DNA of 64,000 bases from Tenderia sp965602225 (lineage in GTDB: Bacteria > Pseudomonadota > Gammaproteobacteria > Tenderiales > Tenderiaceae), in the NCBI GenBank assembly GCA_965602225.1, contig CBFCYE010000013.1, forward strand, positions 1 through 64,000, in the 5' to 3' direction. Positions 1 to 7,842 of the stretch are shown here, piece after piece. The notes under the pieces were generated by a model, which saw nothing but the letters and a program-made list of their open reading frames with translations, was not told the DNA's origin and searched no databases. Within the stretch, counting starts at the first letter, position 1. Each line of letters opens with the position of its first letter. The position numbers and the translations under genes were made by a program.

Positions 1-68
1 TGCGTTTCGCGATTCGCGAAGGTGGTCGTACTGTTGGTGCGGGTGTTGTTGCTAAAGTTGTTGAGTAA
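1..68 (+). CDS. tuf: Elongation factor Tu, 3' end only (first tuf copy)
   Basis: The last 21 codons of EF-Tu, the GTPase that delivers aminoacyl-tRNA to the ribosome; the rest lies before the window. The final residues LRFAIREGGRTVGAGVVAKVVE match the end of the complete tuf gene at 15401-16591. The 68 visible bases differ from that copy (16524-16591) at one site only, A at 56 against G at 16579, a silent change in a Lys codon. This near identity fits gene conversion between duplicated tuf genes, which is well known in Gammaproteobacteria. This copy leads the tRNA-Trp/secE/nusG block. Confidence 0.97.
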   Translation, partial: RFAIREGGRTVGAGVVAKVVE

Positions 69-89
69 AAAAACGCGGCATTAATGTTG

Positions 90-130
90 GGGATGAGGGC
101 GTAGGGCTCTCATCCCTTGTTGCCGTTTTT
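90..130 (+). terminator. Hairpin after tuf, weak terminator or processing site
   Basis: GGGATGAG (90-97) pairs with CTCATCCC (109-116), with up to three further pairs inside. The downstream tract TTGTTGCCGTTTTT is only partly U-rich, and the T run at 126-130 lies about ten bases past the stem. It could be a leaky terminator or an RNA-processing structure ahead of tRNA-Trp. The pairing is seen; the role is inferred. Confidence 0.45.
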
Positions 131-143
131 AAGTTGTCAGGAT

Positions 144-219
144 AGGCCAGTAGCTCAATTGGCAGAGCATCGGTCTCCAAAACCGAGGGTTGGGGGTTCG
201 ATTCCCTCCTGGCCTGCCA
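144..219 (+). tRNA. trpT: tRNA-Trp (anticodon CCA)
   Basis: A 76-nt cloverleaf including the encoded CCA end (217-219). The acceptor stem AGGCCAG (144-150) pairs with CTGGCCT (209-215), with discriminator G216. The anticodon stem TCGGT/ACCGA (170-174/182-186) encloses loop CTCCAAA with anticodon CCA at 177-179, and the T arm carries GGTTCGATT. Placement between tuf and secE is the classic tuf-trpT-secE-nusG arrangement, so it is probably cut from a longer transcript. Confidence 0.97.
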
Positions 220-251
220 TCTTGATAACGACAAAAGAATTTATTGGGTGT

Positions 252-596
252 ATGGACAAGGTTAAGTTGACAATAGCTGTAGCTCTGATGGCTGCTGGGG
301 TAGCAGGGTTTTATTACTTTGCCGATCAGTCGCTACTGATGCGTGTGCTGGGTTTGTTGGCGGTTGCAGCTGTTTCTGTTGCGATTGCATATCAGACGCT
401 CCTGGGGCAAAGAACCTGGGGCTTTGTGACTGATGCGCAAACCGAGGTCAAAAAAGTTGTTTGGCCAACCAGGAAAGAAACCTTGCAGACTACCGGTATC
501 GTTTTGATAGTGGTTGTTATTGTCGGTATCTTTTTGTGGGGGCTGGATTCTACATTGTTGTGGTTGGTTGGTATTCTGACGGGTCAAGGGGCATAG
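252..596 (+). CDS. secE: Preprotein translocase subunit SecE
   Basis: Subunit of the SecYEG channel, which clamps SecY and is needed for export and insertion of proteins at the inner membrane. The 114 residues hold three hydrophobic segments (about 5-22, 28-46 and 83-108). The conserved cytoplasmic motif is present around residue 70: TEVKKVVWPTRKETLQTT. The length is slightly below the 127 residues of E. coli. ATG 252 is chosen because frame-open codons upstream run into the tRNA gene; no strong Shine-Dalgarno is visible. nusG starts 4 nt after the stop, the usual secE-nusG pair, while the partner secY lies at 25784. Confidence 0.95.
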   Translation: MDKVKLTIAVALMAAGVAGFYYFADQSLLMRVLGLLAVAAVSVAIAYQTLLGQRTWGFVTDAQTEVKKVVWPTRKETLQTTGIVLIVVVIVGIFLWGLDSTLLWLVGILTGQGA

Positions 597-600
597 TCAC

Positions 601-1134
601 ATGGCAAAACGTTGGTACGTAGTACATGCATATTCTGGCTTTGAGAATAACGTAAAGCGTTCTTTGGAAGAGCGTATTGCGTACGCAGGAATGGAAGATC
701 GTTTTGGTGAGGTGCTGGTTCCGACTGAAGAAGTCGTTGAAATGCGTGCTGGCCAGAAGCGTAAAAGTGATCGTAAATTTTTTCCAGGCTACGTTTTGGT
801 ACAGATGGAGCTGGATGACGAAACCTGGCATCTAGTTAAGGAAGTACCAAAAGTGATGGGTTTTATTGGTGGAACATCTGATCGCCCGTCGCCTATTAGT
901 GATCGTGAGGCGCAGCGTATTCTTGATCGTGTTCAGGAAGGTGTTGAAAAGCCAAAACCAAAAGTTTTGTTCGAGCCTGGCGAGATCGTTCGGGTTACCG
1001 AAGGGCCGTTTGCTGATTTCAATGGCGTGGTTGAAGAGGTTAATTATGAGAAGAGTCGTCTGCATGTAGCTGTTCTGATTTTTGGTCGTTCAACACCAGT
1101 TGAGTTGGAGTTTGGTCAAGTAGAAAAGGGCTAG
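601..1134 (+). CDS. nusG: Transcription termination/antitermination factor NusG
   Basis: Elongation factor that binds RNA polymerase through its N-terminal NGN domain and contacts Rho or ribosomal protein S10 through its C-terminal KOW domain. The 177-residue protein starts MAKRWYVVHAYSGFENNVKRSL, typical of the NGN domain, has FFPGYVLVQM near residue 60, and a KOW segment near 125-160 (GEIVRVTEGPFADFNGVVEEV). E. coli NusG has 181 residues. It directly follows secE and precedes rplK by 61 nt. Its partners RpoB and RpoC are encoded downstream in the same run. Confidence 0.97.
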   Translation: MAKRWYVVHAYSGFENNVKRSLEERIAYAGMEDRFGEVLVPTEEVVEMRAGQKRKSDRKFFPGYVLVQMELDDETWHLVKEVPKVMGFIGGTSDRPSPISDREAQRILDRVQEGVEKPKPKVLFEPGEIVRVTEGPFADFNGVVEEVNYEKSRLHVAVLIFGRSTPVELEFGQVEKG

Positions 1135-1152
1135 TTATTTAGTTCGTGTTTT

Positions 1153-1187
1153 TGGGGAGCCGTGAGGCGTTTGCACCCACTAAGGAG
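1153..1187 (+). promoter_or_regulatory. Candidate L1-binding leader upstream of rplK
   Basis: Between nusG and rplK a short structured segment can form: GGGG (1154-1157) and GCC-GTGA-GGC (1159-1168), closing with the ACCC near 1175-1178, directly before the Shine-Dalgarno AAGGAG (1182-1187). In E. coli the rplKA mRNA is repressed by L1 at the rplK leader, so this is the expected place for such a site. The fold is seen; L1 binding is inferred. Confidence 0.4.
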
Positions 1188-1195
1188 TTATAGTT

Positions 1196-1627
1196 ATGGC
1201 TAAGAAAGTACAAGCATATATCAAGCTGCAGGTTGCAGCTGGTAAAGCAAATCCAAGTCCACCGGTTGGTCCAGCGCTGGGTCAGCATGGCGTAAATATT
1301 ATGGAATTCTGTAAGGCCTTCAATGCTCAAACTCAGAGTATGGAAGCTGGCATGCCGATTCCAGTAGTGATCACTGTTTATAGTGATCGTAGCTTCACCT
1401 TTATTACCAAGACACCTCCAGCTGCAGTTCTGCTGTTGAAGGCGGCTGGTCTTAAATCTGGTAGTGGACGTCCAAATACTGAAAAGGTTGGCACTGTAAA
1501 TCGTGCTCAGCTAGAAGAAATAGCGACTGTTAAAATGCCTGACCTGACTGCTGCTGATATGGATGCGGCGGTTCGTACAATTGCCGGTACTGCTCGCAGT
1601 ATGGGTCTGAATACGGAGGGTGTGTAA
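1196..1627 (+). CDS. rplK: 50S ribosomal protein L11
   Basis: L11 forms the base of the ribosomal stalk at the GTPase-associated centre of 23S rRNA. It is 143 residues against 142 in E. coli. The N-terminal domain (MAKKVQAYIKLQVAAGKANPSPPVGPALGQ region) holds the thiostrepton-region prolines, and the C-terminal rRNA-binding domain carries SGSGRPNTEKVGTV. Shine-Dalgarno AAGGAG ends 8 nt before the ATG. rplA begins one base after the stop, so the two are probably coupled translationally, as in the known L11-L1 operon. Confidence 0.98.
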   Translation: MAKKVQAYIKLQVAAGKANPSPPVGPALGQHGVNIMEFCKAFNAQTQSMEAGMPIPVVITVYSDRSFTFITKTPPAAVLLLKAAGLKSGSGRPNTEKVGTVNRAQLEEIATVKMPDLTAADMDAAVRTIAGTARSMGLNTEGV

Positions 1628-1628
1628 G

Positions 1629-2324
1629 ATGGCTAAGATTACAAAACGTGCCAAGGCGATTGCTGAGAAATTGGCTCCAGGTACCGTGCTGAATATTGAA
1701 GAAGCGCTGGCGCTTCTGAAAGATGTTTCTACCGTTAAATTTGACGAAGCTGTTGATGTGGCTGTTAACCTGGGTATTGATCCACGTAAATCGGATCAGG
1801 TTGTGCGTGGTTCAACTGTGCTGCCAAATGGTACTGGTAAGACTGTTCGTGTTGCTGTGTTTACTCAGGGTCCTAATGCCGAAGCTGCTAAAGCCGCTGG
1901 TGCCGACATCGTTGGTATGGAAGATCTGGCTGAAGAAATAAAGAAAGGCAACATGGATTTTGATGTTGTTATCGCTTCGCCTGACGCAATGCGTGTTGTT
2001 GGTCAGCTGGGTCAGGTTCTGGGTCCGCGTGGCCTGATGCCTAATCCTAAAGTAGGTACTGTAAGTGCTGATGTTGCTACTGCTGTTAAAAATGCAAAAG
2101 CTGGTCAGGTACGCTACCGCGCTGACAAGGGCGGTATTGTCCAGACTACTATTGGCAAGGCCAGCTTTGATGTTGCTGCGCTGCAAGAGAATTTAAATGC
2201 TCTTCTGGCAGATCTGGTTAAGGCTAAGCCAAGCAGTGCCAAAGGCATTTACATGAAAAAAATCACTGTCTCTACAACCATGGGTCCTGGTGTGTCTGTA
2301 GAGAAGGGCAGCCTCTCTATTTAA
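1629..2324 (+). CDS. rplA: 50S ribosomal protein L1
   Basis: L1 forms the mobile L1 stalk at the E site and is usually the translational repressor of its own rplKA mRNA. The protein has 231 residues (E. coli 234) and contains the conserved LGPRGLMPNPKVGTV segment around residue 128. ATG 1629 (MAKITKRAKAI) is preferred to an in-frame start three codons upstream because it matches the family N-terminus and sits just after the rplK stop. A 221-nt leader follows before rplJ. Confidence 0.97.
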   Translation: MAKITKRAKAIAEKLAPGTVLNIEEALALLKDVSTVKFDEAVDVAVNLGIDPRKSDQVVRGSTVLPNGTGKTVRVAVFTQGPNAEAAKAAGADIVGMEDLAEEIKKGNMDFDVVIASPDAMRVVGQLGQVLGPRGLMPNPKVGTVSADVATAVKNAKAGQVRYRADKGGIVQTTIGKASFDVAALQENLNALLADLVKAKPSSAKGIYMKKITVSTTMGPGVSVEKGSLSI

Positions 2325-2545
2325 GAGGCTTGCTTTGGCGCCCTTGCTGGCGCCTAAAAGAACTTTGGAGCCATCAGCTTAGCTGGTGGTAGTCAAAGAT
2401 CGCAGGTGCTTCCACTTCGGTGGCGGCTTAATGGAGTGATCCAGCCTGCGTAGACGGTGCCACCTAAAGCGGGTTTTCCCGACAGGTTGCCGTTAGGTAG
2501 ATATCTGGAAACAGATATTTTGGTTAGACCTTTTGGAGGTAAGTT
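2325..2545 (+). promoter_or_regulatory. L10 leader (autoregulatory mRNA of rplJL)
   Basis: This 221-nt leader contains the element CCTGCGTAGACGGTG at 2445-2459, the same string I know from the E. coli rplJ leader. CGCAGG (2401-2406) pairs with CCTGCG (2445-2450), enclosing a smaller hairpin, as in the known fold. A separate GGCGCC hairpin lies at 2337-2354. In the family, L10 with L7/L12 binds this leader and blocks rplJ translation. The Shine-Dalgarno GGAGG lies 6 nt before the rplJ ATG. Confidence 0.85.
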
Positions 2546-3076
2546 ATGGCTCTTAATCTGAACGATAAGAAAGCCATCGTTGCCGAGGTAGCAGAAATTG
2601 CTTCTGGTGCTTTTTCTGCGATTGCAGCTGAGTATGCTGGTCTGTCTGTAGGCCAAATGACTGAGTTGCGTCTCAAGGCGCGTGAGTCTGGTGTATATCT
2701 TCGTGTTGTGAAGAACACTTTAGCTCGTCGTGCCTTGCAAGGTACAGACTTCGAATGCATGAACGAAGCATTGTCTGGTCCGCTGGTGTTGGCTTTTTCC
2801 CAGGAAGATCCTGGTGCCGCTGCCCGTGTGATTCAGGACTTTGCTAAGGACAATGCCAAGCTTGAAGTTAAGCTGGTTTCTATTGGTGGCAAACTACTGG
2901 CCGCAGGTGATATTGAACGCCTGGCCAAGATGCCAACCAAGGATCAGGCAATCAGCTTGGTCATGGCGCTGATGCTTGCGCCTGTTGAGAAACTTGCACG
3001 TACTCTCAATGAGATACCAACTAAGGTTACGCGTGTTGTTGCTGCAGTACGCGACCAGAAGCAGGAAGCTGCATAG
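2546..3076 (+). CDS. rplJ: 50S ribosomal protein L10
   Basis: L10 (P0) anchors L7/L12 dimers to the stalk base and, in complex with them, represses its own mRNA through the leader just upstream. The 176-residue protein (E. coli 165) starts MALNLNDKKAIVAEVAEIA, has the conserved GLSVGQMTELR region, and a C-terminal helix (from about residue 130) that binds L7/L12. The extra C-terminal stretch ends RDQKQEAA. rplL follows after 72 nt. No unusual features are seen. Confidence 0.97.
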   Translation: MALNLNDKKAIVAEVAEIASGAFSAIAAEYAGLSVGQMTELRLKARESGVYLRVVKNTLARRALQGTDFECMNEALSGPLVLAFSQEDPGAAARVIQDFAKDNAKLEVKLVSIGGKLLAAGDIERLAKMPTKDQAISLVMALMLAPVEKLARTLNEIPTKVTRVVAAVRDQKQEAA

Positions 3077-3148
3077 TTAGCTACCTGGGTATCGCAACGA
3101 AAACGATGGTTTTATTTTTTTAATTTTTTGTTAACAGGAGATAGTCAA

Positions 3149-3523
3149 ATGGCTGTATCTAAAGATGATATTTTGGAATCAATTGCCAACATGTCCGTAA
3201 TGGAAGTTGTTGAGCTGGTTGAAGCCATGGAAGAAAAGTTTGGTGTTTCTGCTGCTGCTGTAGCTGCTGCACCTGCTGCTGGTGGCGCTGTTGCTGCCGC
3301 TGCTGAAGAGCAGACTGAGTTCAATGTTGTTATGACTAGTTTTGGTGCTGGCAAGGTTGCTGTGATCAAGGCTGTTCGTGCCATCACAGGCCTGGGTCTG
3401 AAAGAAGCTAAAGACATGGTAGAAGCTGCTCCTGCTGTAGTTAAAGAAGGCGCAACTAAGGACGAAGCTGATGAAGTTAAAAAGCAGCTTGAGGAAGCTG
3501 GCGCATCTGTTGAACTTAAGTAA
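3149..3523 (+). CDS. rplL: 50S ribosomal protein L7/L12
   Basis: The multi-copy stalk protein that recruits translation GTPases. The 124 residues have three parts: an N-terminal dimerisation domain (DDILESIANMSVMEVVELV), an Ala-rich hinge around residues 33-55 (repeated AAA/APAA), and a C-terminal factor-binding domain (GAGKVAVIKAVRAITGLGLK, then KDMVEAAP). ATG 3149 is chosen because AGGAG lies at 3136-3140 and the family N-terminus begins there; an upstream in-frame start would add seven unrelated residues. An attenuator-like hairpin follows before rpoB. Confidence 0.97.
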   Translation: MAVSKDDILESIANMSVMEVVELVEAMEEKFGVSAAAVAAAPAAGGAVAAAAEEQTEFNVVMTSFGAGKVAVIKAVRAITGLGLKEAKDMVEAAPAVVKEGATKDEADEVKKQLEEAGASVELK

Positions 3524-3564
3524 AGTTCTGCAGCGCCAGGATGCTTTAATAAGCGTCTAAGAAT

Positions 3565-3593
3565 GGCTGGTGGCCTAGTGCCGCCGGCCTTTT
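3565..3593 (+). terminator. rplL-rpoB attenuator hairpin
   Basis: GGCTGGTGGC (3565-3574) pairs over ten positions, including two G-U pairs, with GCCGCCGGCC (3580-3589) around the 5-nt loop CTAGT, followed by TTTT. In E. coli a partial terminator at this same place lowers rpoBC transcription relative to rplJL. The stem and T run are seen; partial read-through is inferred from that precedent, since rpoB follows with no obvious new promoter. Confidence 0.8.
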
Positions 3594-3704
3594 GCCGTCT
3601 GATGGCAATAAAGTAGAATTTTAAAGAATTTGAGGTCTGCAGCGTCTCTGCGAAGGCAAGTCTGCAGATTCAGTATGTACAGGTAACAAGACTGAGGAAC
3701 TCCG

Positions 3705-6700
3705 ATGGCCTATTCTTTTACGCAAAAGAAACGCATTCGAAAGACATTTGGTGGGCCGCCTAGCGTGCTCGAAGTCCCATATTTATTGGCGACACAGCTA
3801 GATTCTTATCGCAAATTTCTCCAGGCAGATGCTGCTGTGAATGAGCGGGCCGAAGTCGGCTTGCATGCTGCTTTCTCTTCTGTGTTTCCTGTTCAGAGCT
3901 ACACTGGTAGCGCTGAACTTCAATACGTAAGCTACCGTTTAGGTACTCCTGCATTTGATGTGCGCGAGTGTCAAATGCGAGGCATGACATATTCTGCACC
4001 GTTGCGCGTGAAGCTGCGTCTTGCTATCTACGACAAGGATTCAAAAGTACAGACTATCAAGGACATTAAAGAGCAGGAAGTCTACATGGGTGAAGTTCCG
4101 CTCATGACTGATAACGGCACTTTTGTTGTTAATGGTACCGAGCGTGTAGTTGTATCTCAGTTGCATCGTTCACCAGGTGTGTTTTTTGAGCATGATAAGG
4201 GTAAGACTCATTCCTCAGGTAAGTTGCTGTTCTCTGCCCGTGTTATCCCATACCGTGGTTCATGGTTGGATTTCGAGTTTGATCCAAATGATTGCATGTT
4301 TGTGCGTATCGATAGGCGTCGTAAATTGCCGATTACAATCCTGATGCGTGCATTGGGATACTCAACGGTAGAGATCTTAGATGAGTTTTTTGAATACAAT
4401 AATTACAACCTTTTAGCCGAAGGTGCTGAACTTGAGCTTATCCCTGAGCGCCTTAAGGGTGAAACGGCTCTGTTTGATATTAAATCGCCAAAAGGCGCTG
4501 TTGTCGTTGAATCGGGTCGCCGTATTATGGCTCGCCATATCCGTGAAATGGATAAGGCTGGCATGACCACATTGGAAGTGCCTGATGATTATCTGATTGG
4601 CAAGGCGATTGGTAGTGATGTCATCGATGAGACTACTGGTGAAGTGCTGGCTAATTGTAATGAAGAAATTACTGAAGAGCTGTTGGTGAAATTGCGTGAG
4701 GCTGGCGCTAAGCAGTTTAAGTCATTGTTCACCAATGATCTGGATCATGGTTCATATATTTCTGACACACTGCGCATCGATACTACCAATGACGAGTTGG
4801 AAGCGCAGATTGAAATTTATCGCATGATGCGCCCTGGCGAGCCACCAACAAAAGAATCTGCTAACGCCTTGTTTAAGAATCTGTTCTTCACAGATGAGCG
4901 TTATGACCTGTCTGCTGTTGGTCGGATGAAGTTTAACCGTCGTCTGAAACGTGAAGAGATTGTCGGATCAGGTACGCTAGATAAAAATGATATTGTTGAT
5001 GTCATCAAGGCGTTGATTAATATCAAAGATGGTTTTGATACCGTTGATGATATCGATCATCTGGGTAATCGTCGTATTCGTTCAGTTGGCGAGATGATTG
5101 AAAATCAGTTCCGTATTGGTCTGGTTCGTGTTGAGCGCGCAGTTAAAGAGCGTCTTGGCATGGCTGAAAGCGAAGGCTTGATGCCGCAGGAAATGATTAA
5201 TGCCAAGCCGGTTTCAGCTGTTGTAAAAGAGTTTTTTGGTTCAAGTCAGTTGTCTCAGTTTATGGATCAAAATAATCCACTGTCTGAGATCACTCACAAG
5301 CGCCGTGTTTCTGCGCTTGGGCCTGGTGGTTTGACGCGTGAGCGTGCTGGCTTTGAGGTGCGCGACGTACATCCAACACATTATGGTCGTGTTTGTCCTA
5401 TCGAAACACCTGAAGGTCCAAACATTGGTTTGATCAACTCGCTGGCGGTATATGCGCGTACCAATGAGTATGGCTTCCTGGAAACGCCTTATCGCAAGGT
5501 TGTCGATTGCCGTATTACTGATGAGATTGATTATCTGTCTGCTATCGAAGAGGGTGAATATGTAATCGCCCAGGCCAGTGTCGCGGTTGATAAGGATCAT
5601 AATCTTCTTGATGACCTGGTTTCATGTCGTCATAAGAATGAGTTCACTCTGTCTCCTCGTGATCGTGTTAACTATGTTGATGTTTCACCGCGACAGATTG
5701 TTTCGGTTGCTGCTTCATTGATTCCATTTCTTGAGCATGATGATGCTAACCGTGCCTTGATGGGTTCAAATATGCAACGTCAGGCCGTTCCTACTCTGCG
5801 TGCTGAGAAGCCACTTTGTGGAACTGGCATGGAGCGTACTGTAGCGATCGACTCTGGTGTTGTGGTTGTTGGTAAGCGTGGTGGTGTGGTTGACTCTGTC
5901 GATGCTGCACGTGTGGTTGTGCGTGTTAATGATGATGAGACTATCCCTGGTGAGCCAGGTGTAGATATCTATAATCTGACTAAATACACCCGTTCAAATC
6001 AAAACACCTGTATTAACCAGCGCCCCTTGGTGAAAAAAGGTGATGTGATTGCTCGCGGCGATGTTCTGGCTGATGGTCCTTCGACTGATATAGGCGAGCT
6101 GGCCCTGGGCCAGAATATGCTGATTGCTTTCATGCCTTGGAATGGTTACAACTTTGAGGATTCCATCCTTATCTCTGAGCGTGTTGTTAAAGAAGATCGC
6201 CTGACAACTATCCATATTGAAGCGCTTAACTGTGTTGCCCGTGATACCAAGCTTGGATCGGAAGAGATTTCAGCAGATATTCCAAATGTCGGTGAAAGTG
6301 CGCTGGCACGTTTGGATGAGTCCGGCATTGTTTATATCGGTGCAGAAGTTAAGCCGGGAGATATCCTGGTTGGTAAGGTGACGCCTAAAGGTGAAACCCA
6401 GCTGACGCCTGAGGAAAAACTGCTGCGTGCCATCTTCGGTGAAAAGGCCTCTGATGTTAAGGATACCTCGCTGCGTGTGCCATCAGGCATGAGTGGTACG
6501 GTTATCGACGTTCAGGTCTTTACTCGCGATGGTGTTGACAAGGATCCTCGTGCGCTTGAAATTGAGAATGCTGAATTGGTTAGGGTCAAAAAAGATCTCT
6601 ACGAGCAGTTCCGCATTGTTGAAGAAGATATCTATCAGCGTGTTGAAAAGCTGCTGTCTGGCAAGGTTGCTGGTGGCGGTCCGAATAAGCTCAAATCAGG

Positions 6701-7778
6701 TGACAAGATCAGTAAGGCATACCTGGAAGATATCGGTCGTGCCAAGTGGTTTGAAATTCGTCTGCAGGACGACGAAGCTAATCTTCAACTTGAGCAGTTG
6801 AGCGAGCAAGCCAAGGCTTCGCGTAAAGAAATCGATGAGCGCTATGAAGAGAAGAAGCGCAAGCTGACTTCCGGTGATGACCTGGCACCTGGTGTGCTGA
6901 AGATGGTTAAGGTCTATCTGGCTGTTAAGCGTCGCATTCAGCCAGGTGACAAGATGGCTGGTCGTCACGGTAACAAGGGTGTTATCTCGATGATCGTGCC
7001 TGAGGAAGACATGCCATACGATGAGAATGGTGAGCCGGTTGATATTGTTCTGAATCCGCTTGGCGTACCTTCGCGTATGAATATTGGTCAGGTGCTTGAG
7101 GTTCATCTAGGTTGGGCAGCCAAGGGTATGGGCCGCCGTATAGGTGAGATGCTCGATCAGCAGCGCAAAATTGCCGAAATCCGTGAATTCCTGGAAAAGG
7201 TTTACAACACCAGTGGCCAGACTGAAGATCTTAAGTCTTTCTCCGATGCGGAAATTCTTGAGTTGTCAGCAAATCTGCGTGGTGGTGTACCAATGGCAAC
7301 GCCAGTATTTGATGGTGCTAGTGAAGCTGAAATCAAGGGTTTGTTGACGTTGGCTGGACTGCCTGATTCTGGACAGACACAGTTGTATGATGGCCGTACG
7401 GGTGATGCTTTTGAACGTCAGACTACCGTCGGTTATATGTATATGCTGAAGCTTAATCACTTGGTTGATGACAAGATGCATGCCCGTTCAACAGGTCCAT
7501 ACAGCTTGGTAACTCAGCAACCGCTGGGTGGTAAGGCGCAGTTCGGTGGTCAGCGTTTTGGTGAGATGGAAGTGTGGGCACTTCAAGCTTACGGTGCTGC
7601 TTACACCTTGCAGGAAATGCTGACAGTGAAGTCGGATGACGTCGCTGGTCGTACCAAGATGTATAAAAACATCGTCGATGGAGATCATCGCATGGAACCT
7701 GGTATGCCGGAGTCCTTCAATGTATTGCTGAAGGAAATTCGTGCACTGGGTATCGATATCGAGCTGGAAAACGAATAA
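3705..7778 (+). CDS. rpoB: DNA-directed RNA polymerase subunit beta
   Basis: Beta subunit of RNA polymerase, forming one pincer and part of the active site. The 1357 residues compare with 1342 in E. coli. The rifampicin region near residues 512-545 is intact and wild-type-like (GSSQLSQFMDQNNPLSEITH then KRRVSALGPGGLTRERAGF). Also present are RPGEPPT near residue 370, GYNFEDSI near 813 and the C-terminal clamp/switch region with GGKAQFGGQRFGEMEVWALQ near 1270. It lies 181 nt after rplL, past the attenuator, and 64 nt before rpoC. Confidence 0.99.
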   Translation: MAYSFTQKKRIRKTFGGPPSVLEVPYLLATQLDSYRKFLQADAAVNERAEVGLHAAFSSVFPVQSYTGSAELQYVSYRLGTPAFDVRECQMRGMTYSAPLRVKLRLAIYDKDSKVQTIKDIKEQEVYMGEVPLMTDNGTFVVNGTERVVVSQLHRSPGVFFEHDKGKTHSSGKLLFSARVIPYRGSWLDFEFDPNDCMFVRIDRRRKLPITILMRALGYSTVEILDEFFEYNNYNLLAEGAELELIPERLKGETALFDIKSPKGAVVVESGRRIMARHIREMDKAGMTTLEVPDDYLIGKAIGSDVIDETTGEVLANCNEEITEELLVKLREAGAKQFKSLFTNDLDHGSYISDTLRIDTTNDELEAQIEIYRMMRPGEPPTKESANALFKNLFFTDERYDLSAVGRMKFNRRLKREEIVGSGTLDKNDIVDVIKALINIKDGFDTVDDIDHLGNRRIRSVGEMIENQFRIGLVRVERAVKERLGMAESEGLMPQEMINAKPVSAVVKEFFGSSQLSQFMDQNNPLSEITHKRRVSALGPGGLTRERAGFEVRDVHPTHYGRVCPIETPEGPNIGLINSLAVYARTNEYGFLETPYRKVVDCRITDEIDYLSAIEEGEYVIAQASVAVDKDHNLLDDLVSCRHKNEFTLSPRDRVNYVDVSPRQIVSVAASLIPFLEHDDANRALMGSNMQRQAVPTLRAEKPLCGTGMERTVAIDSGVVVVGKRGGVVDSVDAARVVVRVNDDETIPGEPGVDIYNLTKYTRSNQNTCINQRPLVKKGDVIARGDVLADGPSTDIGELALGQNMLIAFMPWNGYNFEDSILISERVVKEDRLTTIHIEALNCVARDTKLGSEEISADIPNVGESALARLDESGIVYIGAEVKPGDILVGKVTPKGETQLTPEEKLLRAIFGEKASDVKDTSLRVPSGMSGTVIDVQVFTRDGVDKDPRALEIENAELVRVKKDLYEQFRIVEEDIYQRVEKLLSGKVAGGGPNKLKSGDKISKAYLEDIGRAKWFEIRLQDDEANLQLEQLSEQAKASRKEIDERYEEKKRKLTSGDDLAPGVLKMVKVYLAVKRRIQPGDKMAGRHGNKGVISMIVPEEDMPYDENGEPVDIVLNPLGVPSRMNIGQVLEVHLGWAAKGMGRRIGEMLDQQRKIAEIREFLEKVYNTSGQTEDLKSFSDAEILELSANLRGGVPMATPVFDGASEAEIKGLLTLAGLPDSGQTQLYDGRTGDAFERQTTVGYMYMLKLNHLVDDKMHARSTGPYSLVTQQPLGGKAQFGGQRFGEMEVWALQAYGAAYTLQEMLTVKSDDVAGRTKMYKNIVDGDHRMEPGMPESFNVLLKEIRALGIDIELENE

Positions 7779-7842
7779 TTCAGGCTGCGGTTTGACTTAC
7801 AACTAGACAACTTGCGTGTCACATTGAGTAGGAGACTACAGA

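Noticed and set aside
117..251. N-terminal extension of secE through the tRNA gene
   Set aside because: The extra 45 codons would translate tRNA-Trp; the SecE family start is at ATG 252.
3243..3312. GCTGCT-rich repeat tract in rplL, as a possible tandem repeat
   Set aside because: It encodes the normal Ala-rich hinge of L7/L12.
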